64,000 nucleotides of DNA, from positions 186,001 through 250,000 of the forward strand of contig JAHBXZ010000004.1 in NCBI GenBank assembly GCA_019636215.1, in the 5' to 3' direction. Origin of the DNA: Planctomycetota bacterium (GTDB taxonomy: Bacteria; Planctomycetota; UBA8742; UBA2392). The notes under the pieces were generated by a model. That model was given only the letters and a program-made list of their open reading frames with translations. It was not told where the DNA came from and ran no database searches. Each line of letters begins with the position of its first letter. The stretch's first letter is position 1. Made by a program: the position numbers and the translations under genes. This document shows, one piece after another, positions 15,094-24,609 of the stretch.

Positions 15094-16623
15094 TTAGCGG
15101 ATCGCGTAGGACGGGTGCTGACCCATGATGTAAAGCAGCCCGCGCAGCTTCTTTTCGCGCTGGACGGCGTCGGTGATGTTCCAGGGCTGGGCGATGATCG
15201 CGCCCGCGCCGGTGCGGTCTGTGTTCAGGTAGTCAATGTATTCGTCAATCTGAAGCTGGTTGGGCGTGATCTGCAGCAGCCAGGCCAGCCGCTGCACCAC
15301 CTGGAAGTCGGCGGTCATGTTGGGCGGAATCAGCGTGCCCAAGTCATAGCCGGCCTGCGGCGGGTCGTTTCGGTAGAAGACGGCATCGCGCAGGAAGTTG
15401 GCGCGCTCGAGCATGCCCTGGCTGGACAGCCAGAACCCGCCGCTGGGCCAGCCGTTTACCGTCGGCGGCATGGTCGGGCGCTGGCCGATGTTGTTCATCG
15501 AGTTATCGGTGCGCGTGGGGGTAAGGAACAGGCCCGTGGCGCGCTGGAAGCCGACCACGTGCTCGATCGGGTTCTTGATGATGCCTGCCTGGGCCTTGGC
15601 AGAATAGAACGCCTTGGACTGGAAGATCACCCGGAACAGTTCCTTCAGGTTGTAGTTGGTGGAACGCAGCTTGCCCGCAAGTTCGCTGATCAGCGAGTCG
15701 CTGGGGTCCAGGTAGACAAAGTACTCCCAGATCTTGCGGCAGATGAACTCGGCCACCGGGCGGTTGGCCAAGGTCAGGTTCACCATGTCCAGGTATTCGT
15801 TGATGCCGTTGCCGGGCACCGAGATGCCGAAAATGGTCTTGGTGTTGTTGTCGTGGCGGTTGGGTTCCCATTGCACGACCAGCTGGTCGCGGCCGGGGCC
15901 GGCGGCGTCCACGATCAGGCGGGTGCGAAAGCCGGTAAAGCAGCGGCTGGCCTGGATGATTTCGTCCTGGGTGTAGCCGTTGTCGGCACCCAGGGTGAAC
16001 AGTTCCCAGAACTCGCGGGCGAAGTTTTCGTTGGGCGCAAAGCGCGTGCTGCGCACGCCGTCGAGCCATTCCAGCATCAGCCAGTCAATCGTCATCTTGT
16101 GCAGCAGAGTGCGCAGGTCGGATGTGCCGTTGTGCCGCCAAAGGTTGATGTGGTTGAACACCCAATAGCGCGCCTCGGCGCCCAGAACGTCCTGGCTGGC
16201 CGCAAAGTGGTCGTGCCAGAACAGCGCCAGAACTTCCTGGAAGGGGTTCTCGTTGTGCGTCATCAGGTAGTTCCACCAGCGTGCAAGCTCGGCCTGGCCG
16301 GGAAAATCCGGGTCGGGCACGGTCGCAGCCAGGGCTTCAGCCTCAAGCTGGGTCTGAACCTGCAGGTCCAGCATCCAGTCCAGGTAAGGGCCGAGGCCCA
16401 ACTGGTTCAGGCGCTGAAGCTCTGAGGGCACAAAGCCGAAGTGGGTACGGCGCAAAAAGTGGATCTTGTCTTGCTCGCTGAGCGAGTTGTGCGCGGCCAG
16501 GTTTTCTTCTTCAAGTGGCGGCGGCCCGGCGTCACCGCCGTTCTGGACACAGCCTGTGGGGCCCAGCGCCAGCGGCGCCAGCAGGGCACAAAGCGCAAAC
16601 GCGGAAAAAGTCCTGGCGTACAT
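15094..16623 (-). CDS. DUF1800 family lipoprotein
   Basis: 509 residues. The signal peptide ends in lipobox GPTGC (Cys about 25). DUF1800 features include the start of the domain at KIHFLRRTHFGF, the WWNYLMTHNENPFQEVLALFWHDHF block, NENFAREFWELFTLG and the GWPSGGFWLSSQGMLERANF region near the end. Its partner DUF1501 gene follows directly. The pair is secreted and believed to act together, but no biochemical function is established to my knowledge. A strong AAGGAGGCC ribosome site precedes the ATG. First gene of the operon. Confidence 0.9.
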   Translation of the reverse strand: MYARTFSAFALCALLAPLALGPTGCVQNGGDAGPPPLEEENLAAHNSLSEQDKIHFLRRTHFGFVPSELQRLNQLGLGPYLDWMLDLQVQTQLEAEALAATVPDPDFPGQAELARWWNYLMTHNENPFQEVLALFWHDHFAASQDVLGAEARYWVFNHINLWRHNGTSDLRTLLHKMTIDWLMLEWLDGVRSTRFAPNENFAREFWELFTLGADNGYTQDEIIQASRCFTGFRTRLIVDAAGPGRDQLVVQWEPNRHDNNTKTIFGISVPGNGINEYLDMVNLTLANRPVAEFICRKIWEYFVYLDPSDSLISELAGKLRSTNYNLKELFRVIFQSKAFYSAKAQAGIIKNPIEHVVGFQRATGLFLTPTRTDNSMNNIGQRPTMPPTVNGWPSGGFWLSSQGMLERANFLRDAVFYRNDPPQAGYDLGTLIPPNMTADFQVVQRLAWLLQITPNQLQIDEYIDYLNTDRTGAGAIIAQPWNITDAVQREKKLRGLLYIMGQHPSYAIR

Positions 16624-16766
16624 GCGGGCCTCCTTGCACAGGCCGAAACAACAGGAAGTAGGAATAACCGGATTGTCTCAGTCTGATTATCACGGCGTCA
16701 ACACAATCCGCTTGAAGTGCAAAGGATCGCCCCGAACGCACGCGCCAAACGTGGTCAAGCCCCGGT

Positions 16767-18200
16767 TCAACCGCGCTGGGCTGCGTTGCCGGTGCGGCGC
16801 AGGTTTGCGCGGAACGTGGGCCAGGGCTTGCCCTTGCCTTTCAGTTTGATGGCGTAGGCCCGGCCATAGTTTTCTTTGCCTTCATTGTTGCTGGTGCCCA
16901 TGCCGCAGACGGCAAAGCACTCCAGCACCCCGTCGCCGTCAAAATCTGCCACCAGCGGCGCGCTGCTGAGGTCCTCCCAGGTGCCCTTGCCGAAGCCGCA
17001 CTCAAACCGGAACACCTCGGCGCCGGTCCTGGCGTCGCGGGCGACCACGGCCCGGTGGTCGTTAAAGAGGAAGTCGTCATTGCCGTCGCCGTTGGCGTCG
17101 ACAACCGCCACGCCGCGGTCCAGCGCGGCCGACAAAGTCTGCTTCCACACTTCGGCGCCGTCGGCGGCCTTGAGCAGGTACAGCGTACGGCTGCCGCCCA
17201 GCACCAGGCACTCGGCCTTGTCGACTTCGGTGACGGTGATGGGGGCAAACAGGTAGTCGTCGTAGTGCTTCTTCCATACTTCTTTGCCGGCAAGGTCCAG
17301 GGCGTGGATGTCGCCCTCGGTGGTGGCGAAGTACAGGCGGGGCTTGTCGCCGCCGCCAAGCGCCACGCCGTGATACATGCCCATAGTCTTGTCGTTGCCG
17401 GCGGACTGGAACTGCCACAGGATTTCGCCGTTCTTGCCATCCAGCGCCGTCACTTTGCGGTCGCCCATCCAGCTGGTGACCACGGCATCCAGCACCTTGT
17501 CGCCGTTGACATCCACCAGGCAGGGCTCGCTTTGAATGCAACCGGCAAGCTGGCGCTGCCACTTCAGGGCGCGGGTTGCGCCGTCATAGCAGCACACCCA
17601 GCCCTGGCGGGTCTTGTCGCGCCACATGGTGCCGATCACGATTTCCACCTTGCCGTCGCCGTCCAGGTCCGCGACCGCCGGCGGCGAATCCGTGCCGCTG
17701 GGCAAATCGATGGTGCCCTTGAGCTCGCCCTTGCCGGAAAGGACGTACAGTTTTCCGTAGGCGCTGTCGGCGCTCAGGATCTCGGGGGCTTTGTCGCCGT
17801 CCAGGTCGGCAATCGCGATGCTGGCGTCCAGCGGCCCGCCGTGGCTTTTGAACTTCCACTTCACCTTGCCGGTTGCGGCCTCCACGCAATAGACATGGCA
17901 GTCGTTGTAATAGCTGCCGAAAACAATTTCGGGCTTGCCGTCGCCATCCACATCGGCCACCGCGCCGGACCCCTTCAGGTCACTTGACATGTCAAGTGAC
18001 CACAGCAGGCCCGGGCGCGCGGGTTTCATGGCCTCGATCTCTTTGCGCAGCCTGGCCACTTCTTCGGCCAGGCGGGCGGCCTCTTTTTCAAGCTCCGCAG
18101 CGCGGCGTTCCAGTTCGGCCAGTTTGGTTGGCGGCGAGTCCTGCGCCCGGGCAGTCAGTGACAGCAACGCAACGGCAATCAGGGCGGCAAACAGACGCAT
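16767..18200 (-). CDS. Secreted FG-GAP/PQQ-like beta-propeller protein
   Basis: 477 residues from ATG 18200, which has a good ribosome site (AGGAGAACCC). A signal peptide (about 1-19) is followed by a short Glu/Arg coiled coil (about 28-58). Six or seven propeller blades follow, with calcium-binding-like DxDGDGxxE loops (VADVDGDGKPEIVFG, IADLDGDKAPEIL, VADLDGDGKVEIVIG, VVDANGDGNDD, VADFDGDGVLECF). These FG-GAP/VCBS-type loops usually bind Ca2+ and act in adhesion or ligand recognition. The segment LWSLDMSSDLKG is encoded by DNA that contains a 24-bp perfect palindrome (17978-18001). Confidence 0.8.
   Translation of the reverse strand: MRLFAALIAVALLSLTARAQDSPPTKLAELERRAAELEKEAARLAEEVARLRKEIEAMKPARPGLLWSLDMSSDLKGSGAVADVDGDGKPEIVFGSYYNDCHVYCVEAATGKVKWKFKSHGGPLDASIAIADLDGDKAPEILSADSAYGKLYVLSGKGELKGTIDLPSGTDSPPAVADLDGDGKVEIVIGTMWRDKTRQGWVCCYDGATRALKWQRQLAGCIQSEPCLVDVNGDKVLDAVVTSWMGDRKVTALDGKNGEILWQFQSAGNDKTMGMYHGVALGGGDKPRLYFATTEGDIHALDLAGKEVWKKHYDDYLFAPITVTEVDKAECLVLGGSRTLYLLKAADGAEVWKQTLSAALDRGVAVVDANGDGNDDFLFNDHRAVVARDARTGAEVFRFECGFGKGTWEDLSSAPLVADFDGDGVLECFAVCGMGTSNNEGKENYGRAYAIKLKGKGKPWPTFRANLRRTGNAAQRG
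17978..18001. repeat. 24-bp perfect palindrome inside the propeller gene
   Basis: The half-site is GGTCACTTGACA; the other half is its exact reverse complement. The core CTTGACATGTCAAG is nearly identical to the palindrome CTTGACGTGTCAAG at 41872-41885 upstream of the RIO kinase leader. Confidence 0.85.
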
Positions 18201-18279
18201 GGGTTCTCCTGTAGGCGTGCCAGTGTAGCCGCCTGCGCGCCTGCGCGACAACACGCCTTGTGTTTGTTACGGTCAAGCC

Positions 18280-19509
18280 ATGGCGGGCAAACGCATCGTG
18301 ATTGTGGGCGGGGGCGCGGCGGGGTTCTTTGCCGCGATCACCTGTGCCGAGGCCGCGCCCGGCGCCGACGTGACAATCCTTGAAAAGACTGCAAGGCCGC
18401 TGTCAAAGGTCAAAATATCGGGTGGCGGGCGCTGCAACGTGACCCACGCCTGCTTTGACCCGGTGGAGCTGTCCGGGCACTACCCGCGCGGCGAGCGCGA
18501 ACTGCGCGGGCCGTTTGCGGCCTTTCAGCCGCGCGACACGATTGAGTGGTTCCGCCGCCGCGGGGTGGAGATGTACACCCTGCCCGACGGCTGCCTGTTT
18601 CCGGTCACGGATTCAAGCCAGACGATCATCGACTGCTTTCTGGGCGCGGCCAAGGCGGCCGGCGTGAAGCTGCGCTGCAACGCCGGCGTGGAATCCGTGG
18701 CGCGGCAGGGCGACGGCTTTGTATTGCAGCTTGCGGGCGGCGAAACCCTGGCCTGCGAAAAGCTGATGCTGGCCACCGGCGGCTGCCGCGTACCGGCGAT
18801 GGGCGCGCTGGCGGTGCAGCTGGGGCACACGCTGATTGCACCGGTGCCGTCGCTGTTCACGTTTCATGTGGACGCACCCTGGGTGCACGAACTGGCGGGC
18901 ATCGTCGTAGAGCCCGTGCAGGCCGAAGTTGCGGGCACAAACCTCAGCCAGACCGGCATTGTGCTGTTCACGCACTGGGGCTTCAGCGGCCCGGTGATTC
19001 TGCAGTTGTCGGCCTGGGGCGCGCGCGAACTTGCGCGGCGCGAGTATCGCTTCCCGCTGGTGCTGAACTGGCTGCCCGGAAAAACGCCCGAACAACTGCA
19101 CGACGAACTGGAGGCCCGCCGCGCGATGTTCCCTGCCAAGTATGTGGTGAACACGCCGATCGCGCCGCTGACGGCGCGGCTGTGGCAGGCGCTGGTGCTG
19201 GCCGCGGGCGTGGGCGCGCAGACGCGATGGGCGGATCTTTCACGCGCAATGCGGCACAACCTGGCGCGGCAGTTGGTGCGATCGGAGTTTTCAGTGATCG
19301 GCAAGACACTGAACAAAGACGAGTTCGTGACCTGTGGCGGCGTGAAGCTGTCCGAAGTTCACTTCAAGACCATGCAAAGCCGCCTCTGCCCGAACCTGTA
19401 TTTTGCGGGGGAATTGCTGGACATGGACGGGCTGACGGGCGGGTTTAACTTCCAGGCCGCCTGGACGACCGGGTGGCTGGCCGGAAACGCCATGGCGGCG
19501 GAGTTGTAA
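18280..19509 (+). CDS. HI0933/YhiN-family FAD-dependent oxidoreductase
   Basis: 409 residues. The N-terminal dinucleotide-binding motif IVGGGAAGFFAAI (about 7-19), ISGGGRCNVTHA (about 47-58) and the C-terminal LTGGFNFQAAWTTGWLAG define the HI0933/YhiN/BaiN group of flavoproteins. It binds FAD; the physiological substrate is not known for most members. The gene is divergent from the propeller gene, with 79 bp between starts, and ends before a long leader of the surface protein. The length is normal and no key motif is missing. Confidence 0.9.
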   Translation: MAGKRIVIVGGGAAGFFAAITCAEAAPGADVTILEKTARPLSKVKISGGGRCNVTHACFDPVELSGHYPRGERELRGPFAAFQPRDTIEWFRRRGVEMYTLPDGCLFPVTDSSQTIIDCFLGAAKAAGVKLRCNAGVESVARQGDGFVLQLAGGETLACEKLMLATGGCRVPAMGALAVQLGHTLIAPVPSLFTFHVDAPWVHELAGIVVEPVQAEVAGTNLSQTGIVLFTHWGFSGPVILQLSAWGARELARREYRFPLVLNWLPGKTPEQLHDELEARRAMFPAKYVVNTPIAPLTARLWQALVLAAGVGAQTRWADLSRAMRHNLARQLVRSEFSVIGKTLNKDEFVTCGGVKLSEVHFKTMQSRLCPNLYFAGELLDMDGLTGGFNFQAAWTTGWLAGNAMAAEL

Positions 19510-19761
19510 GTTGATTCGGCTGAACGACTTGCGTAGTCAAGCGGAATCGTACAAATTCGGGCCGTGGGTGTTCTCAGATTCATGCGAAACGCAAAATTGG
19601 TGCTTTCACTACTTACGGGCAGTGGTAAGATTTCCCTCGCGTAGAAATCACTTGGGTAATGGAAGGTCTGAGGCCACCGACGCGCGGTGACGTTGAGGAA
19701 CGTCCATGCGCGAGGTGAAGAGGACAGGTTGTGTTGCTGTGTCTCGGGAGGAGACAGAACC
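19510..19761. other. Leader region of the surface-protein gene
   Basis: 252 bp without a credible gene, more AT-rich than the surroundings in its first half. It carries the promoter-like pair listed below. A 6-bp hairpin TGTCTC-gggag-GAGACA sits directly over the ribosome site of the next gene. It may be a 5' untranslated region of about 120 nt. Confidence 0.4.
19604..19631 (+). promoter_or_regulatory. Possible sigma-70-type promoter of the surface-protein gene
   Basis: TTTCAC at 19604-19609 and TAAGAT at 19626-19631 are separated by 16 bp, inside the AT-richer part of the gap. Each box matches the consensus only partly, so this is a weak call. Confidence 0.25.
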
Positions 19762-22700
19762 ATGAAGGCTACCCTTGGCAGGACACTGATGGTGCTCGTG
19801 GCGCTGGCCTGCGCCGGGCAGTTGCTGGCGCAGTCGCCGCCTTACGGCGGATACACGCCGGTGCCGACGTTCTCGTACGACGGCCAGCCGTACGGTTTCT
19901 GGATGACGCGTGTGGCCCTGAAGCAGGGATCCACGACGTTGATGACCAACACGTCGGGGTATACGGCCAACCCGTATTACACCTACTACAGTACGCCTGT
20001 CGCGAACATGGTTCCGACTTCGGCGCACACGCTGGAGGTGCAGTTCGCAGCGGGCAGCTACACCATGGGTGCCAGCGCGTGGATTGACTACAACAACAAC
20101 GGCAGCTTCCTGGATGCCAACGAGTTCCTTGGCAACTCCTCGCTGGTGGCCCAGGGCAGCGGCGCGACAGTGACGATCAACTTCACGCCGCCGTCGGGCT
20201 CGGCGGGCATCCTGCGTTTGCGTGTGCGGGTGTGCTACAGCCAGAACCCGAATCACCCGACCAACGTGTTCAGCTACGGGGAGTCCGAAGATTACCTGGT
20301 GAACATGGGGTTTGCAATTACCACCAGCTCTCCGCTGCCCACTGCGGCGCAGAGCTCGTTTTACACAACCACGGTATCCGCGGCCAACGGCACGGTGCCG
20401 TACACCTGGCAGGGCACGGGTTTTGTGTTCTCGGGCTCGCTGCCCACGGGCATGACGGCCTCGCCGCAGGGCTCGCCGAACTGGGGCCTGGTTATCTCGG
20501 GTACGCCAACCACGACGGGCGTGTTCAACTTCACGCTGCGGGTGATAGACAGCAAATCACCAACACCGGACAGTTCGCAACGAGCGTTCTCTATCACTGT
20601 GGTACCGCCGCCTGCGGCGCTGCCGTTCACGGATGACTTCTCCACGTTCAAGGGCTGGCAGCTGGATACCGGGTGGCAGCGTGCTCCGGCCGTGGCCTAT
20701 TCGGCGTCTTCACCGCCGCGGTTTGAGCCCGGCACAGACCACACCGCGGCCACGACGGACAACTTCATCCTGGGTGACAACATCGGCGGCAACTACACCG
20801 CCAACATGTCGACTTCGAACTACGCCTACTCGCCGCTGTTCAACTGCTCAGGCAAGACCAACATCCGCCTGAGCTTCTGGCGCAACATCGGCATTGCCTT
20901 GGACGTACCCAACGGCGGGGCCAAGATTCAGATCACCAACAACGGTGGTTCGGTGTGGAACAACGTGTGGCAGTCCACCAACGGCACCACCCACTATGAC
21001 GGCCCCGCCACCGCCACCGGCGGCTGGGTTTCGGTGTACTACGACATCTCCACCTGGGCGGCCAACCAGGCCGTGGTGCAGATTCGCTTCGGCATCGGCC
21101 CAACCGGCGCCACATTGCACACCGGCTGGTGCATTGACGACCTGAAGATCGAGGAACCGGGCCCGGACCTTGAAGTCCGCGCCGGCAGCCCCACGGGCAC
21201 CCAGCTGGTTGACAACCAGTCGGCCACCGGCCCGCTGGATTTCGGCCAGGTCAACACCAGCACCAACTCGGCCCCGCTGAACCTGTACTTCTATAACGCG
21301 GGCCCGGCCAACATCACGTTCGGCACGATTACCAAGTCCGGTGCCCAGCCCAACGACTTCTACATCAACTCGTCCAGCTTCCTTTACAACTTGCCGGTCG
21401 GTCAGACGGGCGTACTGACCATCACCTTCTATCGAACAACCATCGGCATAAGCACCGCCACCATCAACGTGCCTCACAACGCCACGGGGTCAGGCACAAC
21501 GCCATGGGAACTCAACGTCCGTGGCGAGGCCATAACGCCCAACCCGGATATTGAAGTCAGGTTCGGCACCACAACCGGGCCGGTGATTACGCACCAGCAG
21601 TCATCGACTGGTACAGGTCGTGATTTCGGCAGCCAGGACATTGCTGCCGGCCCCACGGCGTCCATCACTATCGTGATCCGTAACAGCGGCACGGGCACTT
21701 TGAACATTGCCACGCCGGACATGGGCGGAACCTGGTGGAACCAGTTCACCGTCAATACGACGGGCATGCTAAGCGGCCTGACGGCGGGCCAAAGCACCAG
21801 CTTCACGATTGCCTTTGACCCAAGCAGTGTCGGGCCCAAAGACGCATTTGCCCGTATCTCGCACACGGACACCGGCCAGCCCAGCCCGTTCTATGTACCG
21901 GTGGAGGGTGTGGGTACAACCTCGTCCACGCCTGGCATCACGGTGTATGAAGGCACCCAGGCTGCGGGCACGGTGATTACCCACAACCAGTCGGCCACCG
22001 GCATACGCGACTTCGGCAACCAGCTGGTCGCGGCCGGCCCCACGCCGACGATTGATATCACCATCGTCAACAGCGGCGGCGTGGACCTGACCCTTGGCGT
22101 CCCGACCATCGGCGGCCTGAACCCCGCCGAGTTCATCCTGGACACCACAGGCTTCCTGACCACCGTGACCTCGGGCAGCAGCACCAGCTTCACCGTTGCC
22201 TTTGACCCGACGGCGACAGGCCTGAAGGCGGCCAGCATCGCGTTCACGCACAACGTGAGCGCGGTGACCAGCCCGTTCCTTGTCAACGTGCGCGGAAACG
22301 GCGTGAACGTGGCACCGATTATCGAAGTGCGTGAAAACAATGCAGGCGGCACCGTGCTGACCAACCCGGCACCTGCCACGGGCATCCTGAACTTTGGTAC
22401 CCGTGACGTGAATGCCGGCCCGTCAGCTGCGGCCGTTATCTACGTAGAGAACAGCGGCTCGGCCCCGCTGACAATCGGCAGCCCGTTCTTCAGCCCGGCC
22501 ACCACCGAGTTCCAGCTCCAGAGCAGCGGCTTTGCGGGAACGCTGGCCGTCGGTGCCAGCGCCACCTTCAGCATCACGTTTGACCCGACGGTGGCGGCCA
22601 ACCCGGTGACGGCGTCTGTGCGCTTCACGCACAATGACTCCGGTGCCGGAACGCCGTTTGTCCTGAACCTGACGGGTGTTGCCACCCTCAACGCCCCAAG

Positions 22701-23460
22701 GCTGGAAGTGCGTGAAGGCAGCTTCATCGGCAACCTGATTGCGCACGATTCGGCCCCGGTGCCCGGCGTCAGCCGTGACCTGGGTTCGATCGACGTCAGC
22801 GCCGGCAACACCTTCCCGCTGGTCATTGTGGTCATGAACACCGGCACGTTGAACATGAACCTGGGCGTGCCGACCCTGGCCGGTACCAACAGCGCGGATT
22901 TCTCGCTGAACACCTCGGGCTTTGCCACCACGCTGGCTCCGGGCGCAAACACGCAGTTCGACCTGGTGTTTGACCCGTCGCTGGCCGGTATCAAGGATTG
23001 CTATGTGCAGTTCACCAACAACGACCCGGGTGCGGCCACGCCGTTCATTGTGCGCTTCATGGGCACAGCAACGGACCCGAATTCGGTTCTGATCGTCACA
23101 CCGGAACTGCCGGGTGCGATTGCCGGGGTCAGCTACACGTTCAACGTCCAGGCCGTGCAGGGAACCCTGCCGTACGTCTGGTCGATCTACAACGGCAACC
23201 TGCCGGCGGGCCTGAACCTGTCGCCGGACGGCCAGATCACCGGTTCGCCCTCGGGTTTCGGCAGCGTCAACAACGTGACGATCCGTGTGCAGGATGCCAC
23301 CGGCGCCACCAACGAGCAGTCGTACACCGTGGTCGTGCAGCGTGACCCGTCTTCGGGCAAGGCCAAGAGCAGCGGTTGCGTGGTGGGGGCTGGTGCCTCA
23401 CCGGCGCTGCTGGGCCTGGTCGGCCTGGGATTGTTCGCGATCCGCCGCCGCAGGAAGTAG
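19762..23460 (+). CDS. Large surface protein: GEVED, Ig-like and choice-of-anchor-D repeats, C-terminal anchor
   Basis: 1232 residues from ATG 19762, preceded by GGAGGAGACAGAACC. In order: signal peptide (1-23, LLAQ); GEVED-type domain (about 35-185, IDYNNNGSFLDANEF and YGESEDYLV); putative Ig (He_PIG-like, about 185-280); a jelly-roll-like region (about 285-465, ending GWCIDDLKIEEPG). Five choice-of-anchor-D repeats of about 115-130 residues follow, each starting EVR.G and containing DFG and a FTIAFDPS-type strand. A second Ig-like domain precedes the end. The last 26 residues (GCVVGAGASPALLGLVGL then RRRRK) look like a Cys/TM/Arg sorting signal of the CTERM kind. The cell-surface role is inferred. 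Confidence 0.85.
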   Translation: MKATLGRTLMVLVALACAGQLLAQSPPYGGYTPVPTFSYDGQPYGFWMTRVALKQGSTTLMTNTSGYTANPYYTYYSTPVANMVPTSAHTLEVQFAAGSYTMGASAWIDYNNNGSFLDANEFLGNSSLVAQGSGATVTINFTPPSGSAGILRLRVRVCYSQNPNHPTNVFSYGESEDYLVNMGFAITTSSPLPTAAQSSFYTTTVSAANGTVPYTWQGTGFVFSGSLPTGMTASPQGSPNWGLVISGTPTTTGVFNFTLRVIDSKSPTPDSSQRAFSITVVPPPAALPFTDDFSTFKGWQLDTGWQRAPAVAYSASSPPRFEPGTDHTAATTDNFILGDNIGGNYTANMSTSNYAYSPLFNCSGKTNIRLSFWRNIGIALDVPNGGAKIQITNNGGSVWNNVWQSTNGTTHYDGPATATGGWVSVYYDISTWAANQAVVQIRFGIGPTGATLHTGWCIDDLKIEEPGPDLEVRAGSPTGTQLVDNQSATGPLDFGQVNTSTNSAPLNLYFYNAGPANITFGTITKSGAQPNDFYINSSSFLYNLPVGQTGVLTITFYRTTIGISTATINVPHNATGSGTTPWELNVRGEAITPNPDIEVRFGTTTGPVITHQQSSTGTGRDFGSQDIAAGPTASITIVIRNSGTGTLNIATPDMGGTWWNQFTVNTTGMLSGLTAGQSTSFTIAFDPSSVGPKDAFARISHTDTGQPSPFYVPVEGVGTTSSTPGITVYEGTQAAGTVITHNQSATGIRDFGNQLVAAGPTPTIDITIVNSGGVDLTLGVPTIGGLNPAEFILDTTGFLTTVTSGSSTSFTVAFDPTATGLKAASIAFTHNVSAVTSPFLVNVRGNGVNVAPIIEVRENNAGGTVLTNPAPATGILNFGTRDVNAGPSAAAVIYVENSGSAPLTIGSPFFSPATTEFQLQSSGFAGTLAVGASATFSITFDPTVAANPVTASVRFTHNDSGAGTPFVLNLTGVATLNAPRLEVREGSFIGNLIAHDSAPVPGVSRDLGSIDVSAGNTFPLVIVVMNTGTLNMNLGVPTLAGTNSADFSLNTSGFATTLAPGANTQFDLVFDPSLAGIKDCYVQFTNNDPGAATPFIVRFMGTATDPNSVLIVTPELPGAIAGVSYTFNVQAVQGTLPYVWSIYNGNLPAGLNLSPDGQITGSPSGFGSVNNVTIRVQDATGATNEQSYTVVVQRDPSSGKAKSSGCVVGAGASPALLGLVGLGLFAIRRRRK

Positions 23461-23476
23461 TTAGTGCAAAGCAACA

Positions 23477-23504
23477 ACGGCCCGCCGGGAAACCGGCGGG
23501 CCGT
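23477..23504. terminator. Intrinsic terminator between convergent genes
   Basis: A 12-bp perfect stem (ACGGCCCGCCGG with its complement) closed by a GAAA tetraloop, 16 bp after the surface-protein stop. TCTGCATTT follows on the plus strand and TTGTTGC on the minus strand. It likely stops transcription of the surface gene and possibly of the convergent MoxR gene. Confidence 0.85.
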
Positions 23505-23522
23505 CTGCATTTACGGGCGTCT

Positions 23523-24455
23523 TCAGGCGCTGACGGCGACCTTGGCCAGGATCTTGCGGATGATTTCCTGGCCGGACTTGCCGCCGCGCCGGTCAAAACT
23601 GGCGCGCTCGATCACGCGGTGTGACAGCGCGGCCACGGCCAGCGCCTTCACGTCATCGGGCACCACGTAATCGCGGCCTTCAATCAGCGCGTTGGCCTGG
23701 CTGGCGCGCAGCAGGGCCACAGACCCGCGTGGCGAAACGCCGCTGATCAGCTTGGGGTGATTGCGGGTTTCGTTCACGATCTCAAGGATGTAATCGGCAA
23801 TCGCGGGCTCAATGCGCACCTTCTTTACGGCCTCCTGCACCACCAGCACGTCCTCGCGCGTAAGCACCTGCTCAATGTCCTGCAGGGTGTCGGCCGTTGC
23901 GTGTTCAAACAGGATGCGCTTTTCATCGTCGGCCGCGGGATACCCGACGTCAAACTTCAGCATGAAGCGGTCAAGCTGTGATTCCGGCAGCGGGTAAGTG
24001 CCGGCGTGTTCAATCGGGTTCTGGGTGGCGACCACAAAAAACGGCCGCGAAAGCCTGTGCGTGGTGCCCTCGGCCGTGATCTGCAGCTCGCCCATGGCCT
24101 CCAGCAGCGCCGATTGCGTGCGCGGCGTGGCGCGGTTGATTTCGTCGGCCAGCAGGATGTTGGTGAAAATCGGCCCCGCGCGCCACTCAAACGTGCCGTC
24201 CTGCTGCCGGTACACGCTGGTACCAATGATGTCCGTGGGCAGCAGGTCAGGCGTGAACTGCACCCGCTTGAACTCGCAGGCCACCGCGCGCGCCAGTGCC
24301 CGGGCCAGCGTGGTCTTGCCCAGGCCGGGCAGGTCTTCAATCAGTACGTGGCCACGGGCGAACAGGCCGGTAAGCAACAGGCGCACGACCTCGGGCTTGC
24401 CGATCAGGGCGCGGGAAAGCTGCGAGGCCAGTTTGCCGGCAATCTGCGCGGTCAT
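23523..24455 (-). CDS. MoxR-family AAA+ ATPase
   Basis: 310 residues from ATG 24455 (MTAQIAGKL). Walker A is GLGKTTLA (about 44-51), the segment FTPDLLPTDIIGTSVY follows, Walker B is LLADEINRA (about 101-109) and sensor 1 is ATQNPIEHAGTYPLPESQLDRF. These are the hallmarks of MoxR ATPases, which act as chaperones for protein complex assembly, often with DUF58 and vWA proteins. Here it stands alone: no DUF58 gene is next to it, although DUF58 genes occur at 270 and 63636. A longer upstream frame exists but is Pro/Arg-rich and crosses a repeat hairpin, so it was not used. Confidence 0.92.
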   Translation of the reverse strand: MTAQIAGKLASQLSRALIGKPEVVRLLLTGLFARGHVLIEDLPGLGKTTLARALARAVACEFKRVQFTPDLLPTDIIGTSVYRQQDGTFEWRAGPIFTNILLADEINRATPRTQSALLEAMGELQITAEGTTHRLSRPFFVVATQNPIEHAGTYPLPESQLDRFMLKFDVGYPAADDEKRILFEHATADTLQDIEQVLTREDVLVVQEAVKKVRIEPAIADYILEIVNETRNHPKLISGVSPRGSVALLRASQANALIEGRDYVVPDDVKALAVAALSHRVIERASFDRRGGKSGQEIIRKILAKVAVSA

Positions 24456-24556
24456 GTGTGTGTTAACGATACGGCGGACACAGGGTTTGGAACAGGGTGC
24501 TGGTGGGCCATCAGACTTGATATGGCCAGTGGCATCGCCGGGACGGCCATGGAGAC

Positions 24557-24578
24557 GCATCGGCGAGGACGCCGATGC
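24557..24578. repeat. Palindromic hairpin GCATCGGCG/CGCCGATGC
   Basis: A 9-bp perfect stem with loop AGGA in the 150-bp gap upstream of MoxR. It is also enclosed by outer GTGGCATCG/CGATGCCAC arms (24530-24582). There is no T-run; probably a dispersed palindromic repeat. Confidence 0.6.
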
Positions 24579-24609
24579 CACGAACCGCCAGAGCGAATCA
24601 GAAGGCCCA

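Noticed and set aside
13741..16425. An 894-codon open frame on the plus strand opposite DUF1501/DUF1800
   Set aside because: The opposite strand encodes two complete known families with good ribosome sites; the plus-strand product is low-complexity His/Val/Gly/Ala-rich with no features.
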